Shown here: in pieces, positions 46,307 through 58,498 of the stretch
How the letters are laid out: every line of letters begins with the position of its first letter
Numbering within the stretch: the stretch's first letter is position 1
Source: Tetrapyrgos nigripes
Lineage: Eukaryota > Basidiomycota > Agaricomycetes > Agaricales > Campanellaceae
Reading direction: 5' to 3'
DNA length: 64,000 bases
Assembly: GCA_013368315.1 (NCBI GenBank)
Contig: JAACJM010000252.1
Span: 1-64,000, forward strand
Made by a program: the position numbers and the translations under genes
The notes under the pieces: model-generated
What the model saw: only the letters and a program-made list of their open reading frames with translations
Database searches by the model: none
What the model was told of the DNA's origin: nothing

Positions 46307-47627
46307 ATGGCAGATTCCAGTCAAACACCCAAAAGTGCTGGCCGTAAGCCTGTTCTCCGTACCAAAAACCCTCCACCTCAGCCATCACCAACACCCCAAG
46401 CCAACTCGGACACTACAACTCCATCCAAACCAACGGACACCACAACTCTATCCAAACCAATCACGCTTCCACCTTCTGGTGCAAAACCGTCCAGACCGGG
46501 CCTACAGACATGCACGGCCAACAAAGACACCCATCCGGCTGACATTGTCAAGGCATATGCGCAAGTACGCCGGACACCAGCGCAGATACAGGCCGACAAG
46601 GAGAAGAAGCAACTAGAAGAAGAAGTAAGCACAAAAAGGCGTCTAACACTACAAAATCAACTTGCCCAATTCGAAGACGTGGCTCAGCAAAAGCAAAACC
46701 AGTATAAAGTCGAGTTTGCAAGACCTACCACGCTGGATAAAATGTCAACTCCTTCAAAAAAGGGTGATACAGGTGAAGTCCTTACCTAGTGTGGATTATT
46801 CAAAGTGTTTCTCAGGAGACTAGAGAATCCAGGTTCCAGTAAAACGTTATCGCGCAGGGAATTGCTGCTCCAGCAACTTGCCAGCTTGAGCGAGGAAGAA
46901 GGTATGTGGTCTCCTATTTTTGATATCACAGACTAAGGAGCCAAGACATAGCAGCCGGCGCTGCATCAAACGATGACAAAGACGAGCCCAAGGATACGAT
47001 GCTCGTTGACGAAGAAGAAGAGGAAACTGACGCAGTCAGCGCAGGTGGTCGTAAACGTAAGCAGGTGACTAACCGCGCTGACATCAACAACGCCCGCAAA
47101 GTTCCTCCCTCTACGCCAAACATTACTCCTTCTGCACCACCAACGTCTACCAACAAGCGGAAAGCCAAAACCGAGTATCCCTTGCCATTGTTTGGAGTTT
47201 ATTTCTAGCTGATCTTACCTTTATAGCGGAAAACCAGCCAACAGCAAGAAGTCGAGAGCCAAGAAAGCCGAGTCTGTACCAACAGGACTCAAGACCGGGT
47301 CGAAGTCCAAGAAGAAGATGGCTAAGTCAGGGAAGGATGACAGCAACGACACCATGCTCCGAGAAGGCACAAGCTGCGGGTTCGAGGACAACAAGGACGC
47401 AGACACTCTAGAGCGTGGGGCAATCATTATCCCGAATGCCAAGATAGAGGTACGTGCACTCTGCCTGTTTGACTCATTGAAATAATGAAAATTATCACTG
47501 TATTAGGCTTCAGTCAAAATTGAGAGCAAGCCATTACAACTACTCTCTGGGAAGGCCGGTCGTCAACCAGGCGAGACCAAGTTCACGTCTCGTCATCTGC
47601 CAGGCTTTATCACCAAAGATGGCGGCT

Positions 47628-50600
47628 ACCGAAAGTAGTGTTTCCCAAGTCCGGTTCTGAACCTGGGTTCGGACCGAACTTCTCTGGACTGAACATGAAG
47701 TCCAGTCCAAAGTTCAGCAGTTCTTTGAACCGAACTTTTTGCTCAGTTTGGAGTTCAGAAAGTGTTGGAAATGAACGGACGCGTCCGAACAGGTTTGAAC
47801 CCGTTCGAACGCGTACATCAGGCCACGCCTGACAAAGCCAAATTCAAGCTGAGATGCGTCATTTTTTTCTGTACACGGCGTTGTGCTCTACCCTGATTCC
47901 ACCGAAATCTTACCTTGTGTTCTTGGTAACAAGTCGAGCACATGGTCGTTTGTATTCTCCACTGCAATTCCAAAAACTTAAATATCGTCATCCTATTTGA
48001 GTATCACCCTTGGTTAACTGAGCCTCAAGCATGGAATGCAGATCGTGGTCGTTGTTATGATACGAAACTCACGAAAGACCCTGAAGTAATATTTCTTTTT
48101 CCGGTGGTAGTTCATCCCTACCTCTTGGATCCTTAAGGTGTGTTTCATTCCATTCCATCTATCACGGCAGCTCTCAGCTGCGAAATACTATAAATACTGG
48201 CCAGGTTTTGCTACAATCGTCATCAGAATGTCTGACAATTGCGCTGTTGGTGTAGATGGACAACTCCTTGACGCATCCCAAATTACTTGGGCATTCGACT
48301 CGGATCCTTCTGTTCAGCCTCCGCCCGCATGGAATTCTGCTTCTGCCTCTTCTGCACCTGCTGCTTCCTCTTCTTCCACCAAGAATGCTTTTGACGTTCT
48401 TCTGGCCAAGCAACACAGCCCTGCTTCCAATGTAGCTGGTCAACGCCGTTCATCTCGTACTCGCCGTCCTTCCACAAAGGTTCTTGAAGGCCGCGATTCA
48501 GAGACTGTGAAATGCAAGCGCAAAGCTTCTCTGGAAGCTTCTACTCGATCTGTGTCCCACAAGATCTCTGCGACCACTTCTGAATCTGAAGCCATCGACA
48601 ATGACGTCACTGTCACTACGGATGTCTCTAGTGAGAACGAAGATGGAGAAAGTGATGATGATGTTCAGATTATTGGCTATGAGGAGATGAATGCAATTGG
48701 AGCAAATGACAATGTCAGTATATGTTCTTTTCATAAAATGTCTACTTATGATGTTAACTCGTTTCAAAGATTGTGATGACAGTTCCAAAATCCAATCGTA
48801 CTATGGATGTCTTGGTCGTCTTCGAGAGGACAACAGAATTCATCAACCCCAGTACCAATACAATGCAAGCTGGCCACCTTTGCGGTATTTGCAAGTGCGT
48901 CCTTATTTCAGACCGTTTGCAGCTTTGTTTGATTGTGAATTCTAGGAAAAAGGGGCTGCCTGCCAAGAATTATTTTCTTACAGGAAGTGTCACTAGTCTG
49001 CGCAAGCACATCGCCCGGTATGTCCTCAAAGTTTTTGATTACAGGGAGTTTACTGAGCCTTGGTATTCATAGTAACCAGGATCATTTTGCTGTCTACAAG
49101 CATGAGTGTGAGAAACGGAACATCGAGATGAATGCATCAGCAATTCCGCCATCCTCAGGTGATCTTTCGCGGTAAGTCAAATCTTCAATGTCAAAAATGA
49201 TTTCTGAATTCAAGTTGGTGATAGCCAAACGACACTGGATTCAGTCACAGTCAAACGACCCACAGTTGATTTTACTGTGGCTGGACTCATTGATCATGTT
49301 GTTGCACTAGTCGTCATCGAGGATAAGGTTATTATTTTCTCATCAGGTGTTTTAGGTCTTGAGCGACGTACTCACAAACTTATAGGCCATGTATCTAGTC
49401 TCCAAACCATCATTCCGGCAACTACTTCAGTTTTGTCGTCCATCTTTGAAGGATAAAGACTTGATCAGTCTCATGAGTCTTCACCGTGAAATCATGAACA
49501 GGTCTGAAGCGGTCAGCAAACTCATCAAGAATCAGATCACAGTGCGTGAATAGATCTTCTCTCATATGTATTTGTTAACTTAACATACATTCAGGCTGTC
49601 CCAAGTAAAGTCTCCTTCACGTTTGACCTCTGGACATCCGATACTTGCGATCCGTATATGTCTGCTACTGGGCATTACATTTGGGCACCAAAAGACCAAC
49701 CAACTGAATGGGAGCTGAGGTGTGAAAACCTCGCTTTTGTACCATTCTCAGGGCATCATTCTGGAGCGAACCAAGCTGCTGTGCTCGTGAAGATGTTCAG
49801 CGAGTATGGTATCAACAAAAAGAAGGTGTGTTATTAACTGCTGAACAGCTTTTTATCTAGTTGATATTTCTTACTCTCCTCCGCAGCTTGGCTGGTTGAC
49901 TGCAGATAATGCAACGAACAATGACACCACCGTTACCAATATTGGCCTGGAAGTCAATGGTAATGGTACAATTGATCATGATAGTGATGAATATTGGGAC
50001 CCAGCCTCCCACCGCACAAGGTGTGTTCAGTCTTTTGCTTATTAACGAGTCTCTTTGTCCATTTCTGATCTGGATCATTTAGATGTATGGAGCATATTGT
50101 TCACCTTGCGGCAGGCTCGTTTATCAAAGGTGTCTCGCCGGTACCCAAGGCTGATTTAGTACTTGATGATGGAGATAATGGGGATGAGAGAGATGCCGGA
50201 GATGACAGAGAAGAGAGTTTTACTGCAGGAGATGCAGTAGGTAAACTTCTGGCTTTAATCAACCAGGTACACACACTCTTCTTCATGCGGTGCCCAACTC
50301 ACCTCACTATTCTCTTTAGATCCGGAAATCCCCTCAAGCGCGTGAATTTTTCAAGGAGTGCTGCATTAAAACTAGCAATAAACCGTTGGAGCTCAAACTT
50401 TGGGTACGGACATGATGGGCCTCGCTTCACATAGCTCTTGAAAGAGCCATTCAGCTAGAGAAGGTAAATACAACTCACTTTCATGTGCAGAGCAACTAAT
50501 GTGATCAATTTTCGATGTGGCAATTTAGGCGATCAACTTGTTTGTTCAGACAGCTGATGACGATGAAAAGGTTCCCACCTTGAAGAAGAAGTCATATGGT

Positions 50601-52066
50601 GATTATCGTTTGTCGCGTGCAGAATGGGACCAGTTGAGAGTTATCCATGAAGCTTTGACTGTGAGTAAATAGATCTTATGTATAATCTCGTATCTCCTAA
50701 ATATATATGGTAGCTTTGTGCAAAAGCTACCCAATCCTTTTCCAGTGCACGCCATCCGACATTATCGAAGACCATTCCGACACTTGAATACTTGCGGTCC
50801 ATGTGGGTATCAATGTGCGAAGAGGAACGTTTTTCTCCTGTGAAAGCGGCACTGTTGAAAGGGATTGAGAAAATTGATAAGTGGTATAAGAAAGTTGATG
50901 ATAGTCCAGCTTACTTCATTACATTGGGTAATATCCTCTACTTCTGTTCGGGTGTTCATTCTCAATTACTTAGGATTTTTTACAGTGCTTGATCCTGCTG
51001 TCAAGCTCGCCTATGTGTCTGAACATTGGGATGCCTCATGGGTTACCATTGGGATGCATTCTCTTGAGCGAGAGGCATGTTTCTCACTAATTTCATTATT
51101 CTCCTGGAGTACTGAAGTACTGAATATTTCTAGTTTGACCGTTATTACATTGCTCCAGAAGGTGATCAAGCACCAGCTACCCCAGAGAGTGTGCTTTGTG
51201 AGTCAATTCCTGTCTGCTTTCTGGATTGGCTATTTAGCAACTTGCCTCCAGCTCTTAGCAGTGGCTTTGGTCGAGGTTGGATGATGGCCTCCATTCAAAA
51301 TAGGGTTCGTGCAGATGCAGTGTTTAACTCTGATCCACAAGCAGAGCTCAGACGATACCTGGAAAGCCCACTTGAGCCGGCAATTAATCCGGACAAAAGT
51401 GAGTTGGATGTCGTGCAATGGTGGGGTGTAAGTATTTTATTAGTATGATCCTATGCTTTAATAGTGACCGCAATTACTTTTCAGCGACATCAAGAGACTT
51501 ATCCGACACTTTCTCGTATTGCACGAGATTATTTGGCTATACAAGGCTCTGCCACTCCATCAGAGAGAGTTTTTTCTAGTGCTGGACTCACTGATATGAA
51601 GCGTCGCAACAGACTCAGCCCAGCCACATTCTCAGCATTGCAAATGTTAAAGGGGGCTTACCGTAATGGACATATCTCAGCTGGACAACAGGCTGCCGAG
51701 CATATCAAAGATTTTATGCAAACATTGGATGAGTACTATTTTGGTGAAGATGAAGCCGAGGCTGATGATTCAGAAGCTGAGGAACTGGTACTCTAAAGGA
51801 ATGAGCGTCTATTGCTTCAATATTTATTATACTTCATGTATCAGATTATTTATTCCAGAAAAATGGCCTTTCGGGCTTTTCGGGGAAGATTGCAGTTCGG
51901 ACGCGTTTGAACGCTTTGTGAACCTGAACTGAACTTGAGTTCACTGAACGCAAAGTCCAGTTCTAAGTCCAAAAAATTCTTGAACTGAACCAAAAGTTCG
52001 GTTCTAGGTTCAAAAAAAATTGGTCTGAACCGGACGGAACCGGACTTGGTAAACACTAACCGAAAG
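47628..52066 (+). mobile_element. hAT transposon, 4,423 bp, with perfect 8-bp target duplications
   Basis: Element 47,636-52,058. Ends are inverted: left TAGTGTTTCCCAAGTCCGGT, right complement TAGTGTTTACCAAGTCCGGT (one mismatch). Target duplication ACCGAAAG at 47,628-47,635 and 52,059-52,066. Subterminal regions on both sides are dense in GAACC/GGTTC and AGTTC words, typical transposase-binding arrays. It contains one transposase gene on the plus strand and inserted into the coding exon of the Plavaka accessory gene. Confidence 0.97.
48228..51796 (+). pseudogene. hAT transposase (BED finger, RNase H-like core, C-terminal dimerisation domain) with one nonsense codon
   Basis: ATG 48,228 (MSDNCAVGVDG). 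A Ser/Ala-rich and acidic N-terminal region is followed by a BED-type zinc finger split by an intron (CGIC near 48,890; SLRKHIARNQDHF near 48,998-49,085). The RNase H-like core includes FDLWTSDTCDPY (catalytic Asp, ~49,622) and LGWLTADNATNND (~49,888), then CMEHIVHLAA (50,081-50,112). The hATC domain lies at 51,485-51,700 (TYPTLSRIARDYLAIQGSA, SERVFSSAG). The stop is at 51,794. About twelve exons with short introns. TGA at 50,413-50,415 sits in VRT-stop-W, where the family has an Arg-Trp pair, so CGA to TGA is inferred. Otherwise complete. Confidence 0.88.
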
Positions 52067-53785
52067 ACGTTTACTCCACTCGCCAAGGAACTACTAGGTC
52101 ACATTCACTCTTGGACTTCACTCAAGCCCAGCATCGTGCAGTCGTTCGTGGATCGCGGATGGGGAACAGGGAAGGTCCAGATTCCATCCAGCGGAAGAGA
52201 GAAAGATTGTATTACGACGTTGGTGCGTTTCAGCTACTTCTTCCTTTATCGTTCTCTCTGCTGACTAAATAACCCCAGGCCAGCAACAAGGTAGTGGATT
52301 TGCGCCACGAAATGTCGATCGCGGCCTTCACTGCACTCGAAGAGTTCTACAAAGATCATTCATCTACTTCCCCGGTCCCTGCTAATCCAGCAGACGAAGA
52401 AGATTGGGTGTTTCGTGGTATTGCCGACAGAGCGGATTTCGCCTGCTACATGACATCAAAATATAGCTTGTCTGATAAATCAAAGATAGTTATTTCGCCC
52501 ATGCACTTTCGGGAGTTCCTTGCGGAGGTTTCGGATGATGGTAAAGAGGTCAAAATAATCAAGAAGCAGGTTCGTTTCATCTCTGTTTACTTTGTTGCGT
52601 TATTCTGACTCACTTCTTCCAAGGGGATGTTTGAGCATCCTCTTATACTAAAGGTTCTTAGCACATATCTGTCCTGCGTGGACACCATACCCGGTGGTAT
52701 CCAACGTCTACAAGGAAAGCCTTTTGGTGCCCTTGAGATCGCTGTCCAGGCGGTGCGTATACCTGTTTATCTTCCGGTTGTTTGACTGTTAATACTCTTT
52801 TGTAGGTAGAACGAGCTCTTACCTTTTATCACACCGGTCAGTCAACATTGGACCTGACGCAATCGGAACACCACTTCTCCTACGTCAATTGGGGGTCGCA
52901 GCCAGTCAAGAACGCCGCTGGAGAAGAGACGGGCAAGCTCCGCCATGAGGAGTTTCACAACACAATCAGAAAGTTAAGTGACGAGAAATGGAAGGCGATT
53001 CTCGACGGCGCTCGCAGTCTCATGACCACCAAACGCAAACCGTCAAAGAAAGCAGCTGAACCAAGGGAAGCCGAAGGAGAGGATGAGGATGATAACGGCG
53101 ATGATATTATTATGTCGGATCCGTAGCTATACTCTTCTCTTGGCTTAGTTCTATTGTCCGTCACTAACTTGGCCTGTCTTTAGACCTGAACCGGTAGCCG
53201 ACAGTGTCAGCCAGTCAATGCTACAGATGGCAGGCGCAAACGACATCCGAAACAATGGGAACGGTGATGGGAACGGTGATGGGAATGGCAAGGAGAACGA
53301 GGAAGGTCATGGAAACGGTCATGATGGCGAGAGTGGTGAAGAAAGCGACGAAGAGGGTACCGGTGATGACGGACGTATGCAGGAAGGTGGGAGCGACTGT
53401 GACAGTGACGGCACTGGCAGGCAAGGGACGGGCGGTGACAACGGCTACTCAGCTGACGAAGGTGACGGCAATGAAGAGGATGTCGACGGGAGTGGAAAAG
53501 CTGAGTCTGGCAATGCTATTGTCGAGCAGAGCGACACCGAAGACGAGTAGATGCCAGTAGTACGCTGCATAGCGTGGACGGCGGTATTTTTTTTTTTTGC
53601 TATTATTGCACTGTTTGATTCCAAGCTAAGCTAAAAAACCTAAGCCTAAGATACTGTATCTAAGCAGTATATAAGCAGGTGTTCTGAAAAATAAGGAAAC
53701 TGAGAAGTCCTAGAAAGCGAAGCGCGCTTTCTAAGGAAAACCTTGCTTATTTGGCTTGATAAGCAAATTTTTCCTCAGAAAGCGC

Positions 53786-53814
53786 TCTAAGCCGGATGAA
53801 CCATTTTGCTGATG
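53786..53814 (-). repeat. Right terminal inverted repeat of the Plavaka element
   Basis: Exact reverse complement of 41,392-41,420. Preceded by subterminal inverted words (AAAGCGAAGCGCGCTTTC at 53,716-53,733, itself a palindrome) and a T-run at 53,587-53,598. Confidence 0.9.
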
Positions 53815-54835
53815 TTTTCGAATGTATTGGCACTACATACTACCTTCAGAGCTCAGTATTGACTCGCCACACTGGTTTTCAAAAACCTGCAAAACAGCGA
53901 GCGTTTATACAGTGTCACAGAATTGTCAGTTGTTCCATCTTTCGGACATTGTTGTTCGTCCTCGTTCTCCCAAGCTATCAGACGCATACCACTAGTAAAA
54001 AAGGACCTTCAAGATTAGATGAGAGATATTGTTTTATTAGCAGCGAGTATCTTATCTAAAGTGGGCCTTCCCGAGTTAGAAGGAACGCCAGTGATCCTTA
54101 TCTGGAGGTATATGAAGGGTCCGCAAGGCAATTATCAGTGAGATTGTTCAAGTTATTATAGTGTCATACTCCATTTCAATCATCCTCAACTTTCAGGAGA
54201 AAATCAGGAGTGAGAAGGGATGCCGATGAAGACCTGAACCAACGAAAGAGGAAGACAAGGACTCACGTGGAGCAAATCGTAAGGAGAGATGTCGATGAAG
54301 ACCTGACCCGACCAAAGGCAAGGACTCAGGAATATACAGTTTGGGTCATGGGCGACATTCTCGCACTCATATCATAACACTAACAACGCATCTTCATTGC
54401 TGTACGGGTATAAGGGCTAGCTAGAAAGGGGCTTGGAGAGTCTACGGACGCTCAATCGAAAGTACATATGTGACCTTTTCCGTGTCAGTGTATGGTCTAC
54501 AAAGTGATTTATCAACATAACGTATGTCATTTTCGAAACAGGACTCAGAGATTCTATTTTGAAACGAAAGGTTCTTTCTTCTCTTACGCTCATGTTCGTC
54601 TGCACACAGTGCATACAACCTATATTAACACACTAAAAAACACAAGCTTGGATCCAAAAGTACACCTAAGTTAGGCTTAAATAAACGAAAGTAAGGGTGC
54701 ATCCACAGGTACAAGTATAGCCAATGCAACTCCCTGTTTACAAAGTTTACAAATGATATTCATCTCCGCCTAAAAAATGGGCTAAGGTATGTTAGTCGCC
54801 GTCTATTTTTAAAGCGGAGATGAATCTTTTACCTT
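53815..54835. other. Interval without a supported gene
   Basis: Short frames only. Two ~30-bp segments resembling each other (GGGATGCCGATGAAGACCTGA near 54,219 and GAGATGTCGATGAAGACCTGA near 54,286) form an imperfect direct repeat about 67 bp apart. Nothing else stands out. Confidence 0.4.
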
Positions 54836-56320
54836 TCAGACATCTTCGAAGCTCCTACGCCTCTCTTTATGGGACAGCGAACCGCTTCCGGACAGCTCAA
54901 TCACGTCAACGTCTACACCCACACGTGTACTTTGCGAATGTTCGCTTTTGGGCAACTGGCTGCTGGCAGTAGCAGCTTTGAAAGACGACCACTGGGTATC
55001 GCCACGGGATTCTGTCAATATCCTCAGGCGGTAGGAGATGGTCATAGCGTTGAAGGTAATGCCGATGACGGGTACAACAGCATCGAGGAAGATGTATTGG
55101 ATATCTAAAGAATTTTCAGAATAAGATTCGATTAATCGCAAACCTCGATAAAACTTACTGGTGCCGATCAAGAAGAGCATGAGCAGAAGCAACTCAATCA
55201 ACAACTGAAGCGCTGCAGCTTCTACCAATGTCCTCATCAACCAAGTCATACGAATACCTCCAAAGCTGAAGCCCACACGAAATCGAAAAGGAGCATTCAG
55301 CCTCTAGCTATTATTTGAAAATCGCAGGTCTTACCTTCTGAGATTAGCTCCGACCGTTTGCTTATAGTTTCGATAGATGGCATAGATCATGAGACCAGTG
55401 GTGAGGATATTCTGGACCACAGCGACAGAGTAGAATGTACGGATCCAGTGCTTAAGCTGTATAAGCTCGTCTAGAGTGGATTCGTTCGTGCCCGCTATAG
55501 CGAATAGGGCATCGGTCCAGTACCCGAACACTGTTGAGACGATTACGCTGATTTAGCAAATGCCTCTGTCCGAGCACAAGGATCAACATTACTTACCAAT
55601 TGTCACAATGAGCAGAGCGATGGGAAGGGCAACGATCTTGAACTGCTTGTTCCACAAGACCCAGCATCGATAGATCTGAAGATCCTAGCCGTTAGGAAGA
55701 AGAATAGTCACGACATGATGCTAACTCACGGCAGCAGCCCCTCCCAATACCTCCTGCGTAGCATACAGGACCTCTAAAAAATCAGACAGTAGTTCAGAGA
55801 CAGTGTTTAATAGTCTCACGAATTGCTTACCGTATAAGATTGCGTCCCAGTGACCAAGGTTGCCCAGATAACCAGCGGGTCCACCTCTTGGATTCCTACC
55901 ATTGAAGACGTATGCGGCGACAAGGCGATAGCAACCGATACAAGCATGGAAAGTAGCGATCAAGAACATGGAAGTCGAAATGCCAAGAAGGATTCTGGAA
56001 TGGGCGTCGTAGGATCTGCGGCTGCCTTTCGGGTGAAATAAATTGTGAGGTCAGAGCAATAAATCGTTGAAGACTTGTACATACTTCCGCCAAATGTGAA
56101 ATATAAAGTAACGCAGAACATGCAGAAGAGGAACCCTAGACACGAATGTACTCAGGCTGCAGATCACGAAGTACTCCATTCAAATCATCACCATATGCAA
56201 CGGCCTAAGATGACGGGGATGAGGGATGAGGATAAGTTACTGATAAGGGAACAGGAGACAAACCTCGATCCAACCTGCTACGATGAAAAGAACGTTGTAG
56301 TCTATGTCCTTGCCAGCCAT
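54836..56320 (-). CDS. Multi-pass (about seven-helix) fungal membrane protein, unknown function
   Basis: Agaricomycete integral membrane protein family of unknown role, possibly receptor-like. Start ATG 56,320 (MAGKDIDYNVLFIVAGWIE). Helices follow in successive exons: FLFCMFCVTLYFTF (~56,125-56,085); a segment at 55,985-55,840 (TFHACIGCYRLVAAYVFNG); EVLYATQEVLGGAA; YRCWVLWNKQFKIVALPI (~55,670-55,620); an exon at 55,531-55,335 (FYSVAVVQNILTTGLMIYAIY); and a last helix pair (LLIELLLLMLFLIG; AVVPVIGITFNAMTISYRLR, where FNAMTI is a family hallmark). It ends in a Ser-rich cytosolic tail with the stop at 54,836. About eight GT-AG introns of 45-65 bp. The exon around 56,040-55,975 and the first joins are uncertain. 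No disabling change seen. Confidence 0.65.
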
Positions 56321-56847
56321 CTTACAGACTGCGAGTGGCAAAGAGTTCGGACTTATCGAGGGCAGAATCGTCGGACCTTTTGTACCCAGGCTAGGCTTAG
56401 AACCAAAGGGGAAAATCAATTCATTTATGATCAGGCCTGCTGCCTAAGCGATAGGCACAGAGAGCTTTTGATCCCTCATGAATGAAGACGAAAATAATTT
56501 GTCCGGTGGTCATCTAGGATTCATGACCAGTGATCGCAAGCTTGATATCCAGCTGTCAAAGCTCCTCAGAAGTCACTAGGCGTTCGTGCCCTATTAGACC
56601 TTGATTGGAAGTTGTCAGCGGTGAGTGATACGTCGATGGGTATTTTCCGATCCAGGTCCCAGAAGCCCAAAGATGGTCGGAAATGAAGATTCCCTTCCGT
56701 ACCTTCTTAAATCGTTTGGATTTGCCGGCGATTGACCCGCCCTCCCCATTTGACTCTGAGTTGCCGTCTTGACCACGAAATACATATTTTTGGATTCTGC
56801 GTCATGGCGTGATTTCCTTTTCTGACGATGGTGGAGGCCGTGAGCAG

Positions 56848-56885
56848 GAGGAGGAGGAAGAGGAGGAAGAGGAGGAGGAGGAGCG
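56848..56885. repeat. GGA/GAGGAA microsatellite
   Basis: Imperfect run of GAGGAGGAAGAG-type triplets on the plus strand. Confidence 0.9.
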
Positions 56886-57980
56886 GTTTAGGCTGGGATC
56901 AAGAACTGATACGCCGCCGCCAGGAGAAGCCTCGTGCTGCCCACTGTCCTTGTCTTCTTTCAAAGGACAGCGCTGGGATTGGACGTGAAGCTGCTGTCCG
57001 TCCTTTGTCTTCACCTCGATGTCTTTCTTTCATTTTTCTGTTTTATTTTCCTTCTTGTTTTGTTTTTTTTTTTCGTCGCGTCATTCTGACCAACCGACTG
57101 GCCAGGGTTCACGCCAATATTACGCTCCCAACGCTGCCAGCAGTGCCTCCACACTCTCTTCTTTAAACCCACTATACCTACATATCCCCGTCCCCTAACC
57201 CGAATCCGTACCCGACATTCCTAGCATTATTATAATAATATTATTAGTAATTAATATCCGGTGTAAGAACCTGCGCCGCCAGTCACTGTATGCTTCTGCT
57301 TCTTGGACTTCTAGGCCCTGGATCGGATAATACCCATCGACACTGTACTCGTCGGCGGTCGAAGTCCTCCACTTTGAAAGATTATTTAGTAGGTAAAAGA
57401 CAGCCTACAGATTTGCTACAGATGGTAACATCAGACCTTGATGTACGTACTTATGGAATACTTATGACTTTCTACAGCTTCGATCACAAAAAACTGACCC
57501 CTACCACGTCAACCGCACAAATTACTGCAAGCTCTTTCGGCGGACTTCCTTCAGTCTTAATTCTCACGCTGTCGAGGCTGGAGACATATGTGACAATGAT
57601 AACTTGCATGCACCTGTCGCAGCATAAGCCCGAACGATCATGATAGGATCAGATGTTGGCCCTAGGGAAGCCGGATAGACTCGACAGTCGAGTCTTCGCC
57701 TCACTAGACATACAGTCAGATAAAGATTATCGGTGTTTAGGTTTTCTTCCCCACCCACTTTCTCGTCATTCTGCCCCTCCAGGGCTAGACAGTCTGTAGT
57801 TGTGAGGTTCTCTTGATGGAAAAGACGAGCTCCCGTTGATATTCACACGAAATCTTGCTGGTTGCATTCTTAGCGAGTCATCGTGCCAAAGGTACGGGTT
57901 CACAGCTCGTTCTTATGGATACTCCATGTCTTGAAGTGAGCTACGATCTCCACTTGATGGATAAGTTCTGTAACGTATAC

Positions 57981-58106
57981 AGTTTCGAACCACGAAGTGA
58001 CAGGGAACCCTCAGAAAAATACTCGAAACACGGTACCAAGTCGATGGGTACTATTAGATATCCCCGAAAAGCGAGGTACGAGAAGTTTCGAACCACGAAG
58101 TGACAG
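57981..58106. repeat. Direct repeat, 23 bp twice, 103 bp apart
   Basis: AGTTTCGAACCACGAAGTGA followed by CAG occurs at 57,981-58,003 and again at 58,084-58,106; each is followed within a few bases by AGGGAACC. It lies just outside the inverted repeat at 58,193-58,498, and AGGGAACCCTCAGAAA recurs at 58,550-58,565. These words may therefore mark the ends of a small transposon. Confidence 0.8.
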
Positions 58107-58192
58107 CTGCAGGGAACCTAAACTCGTACGCCAGTCTGTCGGTAATCTCACGTGGCCTGGCGGACTTTGAATGGGGCCAGATTCCCTACAGA

Positions 58193-58498
58193 CTGGTATT
58201 TTTGGGCGTCGTTTTTGGGAGCTTGGCGTGCGAATTTGAACTCGTAAAAATTTTTATTCGCTGCGCGTCAAGAAAGCAGCGAGAGTGTTACAGACACTCG
58301 TATTCGCTGACATTCCGAAGGAAAGTTGTTGTGCGAGATGTATTAGAACGGTGTGTTTGAGTATCTCACAGCGGGAGAGGAGGAAAGTAAAACGATTTGC
58401 GACGTTGCGCTGGGGATGGTACTGGAGAAAAAGAAGCAGATTTTTACAAGTTCAAATTCGCACGCCAAGCTCCCAAAACAACGCCCAAAAATACCAGC
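58193..58498. repeat. Long inverted repeat (arms ~59 bp, loop ~188 bp)
   Basis: The left arm 58,193-58,251 (starts CTGGTATTTTTGGGCG, contains GGGAGCTTGGCGTGCGAATT) is the near-perfect complement of 58,440-58,498. A few mismatches interrupt the pairing. It could be a MITE core or the hairpin of a decayed foldback element. Confidence 0.85.

Larger units (their letters stand above)
46307..53550 (+). pseudogene. Plavaka-element accessory gene split in frame by a hAT transposon
   Basis: Unknown function; similar proteins seem to recur beside fungal transposases. ATG 46,307 (MADSSQTPKSAGRKP). The N-terminal half is disordered: Pro/Thr-rich, then an acidic/basic linker (MLVDEEEEETDA, GGRKRKQ) and an SKKK-rich part. 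Exons are joined by short GT-AG introns, for example donors at 46,912, 47,176 and 47,451. The exon holding LPGFITKDGGYRK is interrupted at 47,635 and resumes at 52,067 with TFTPLAKELLGHIHSW. A globular part follows (52,279-53,120: DWVFRGIADRADFACYM, IPGGIQRLQGKPFGALEIA, VERALTFYHTGQ), then a Gly/Asp/Glu-rich tail ending in SDTEDE at 53,550. Apart from the hAT insertion I see no stop or frameshift, so loss of function is due to that insertion. Confidence 0.78.
41392..53814. mobile_element. Plavaka-type (CACTA-like) DNA transposon, composite 12.4 kb with nested hAT
   Basis: A 29-bp perfect terminal inverted repeat begins CATCAGCAAAATGGTTCATC at 41,392-41,420; its complement occupies 53,786-53,814. 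Flanking dinucleotides are TT on both sides, compatible with the 2-3-bp target duplications of this superfamily. Both ends carry subterminal repeats of GCTTTGGCTTA / AAGCGAAGCG type. Inside are a coiled-coil gene and the Plavaka transposase on the minus strand, and a divergent accessory gene on the plus strand. Without the nested hAT insertion (4,423 bp plus one 8-bp duplication) the element would be about 8.0 kb. Confidence 0.88.
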
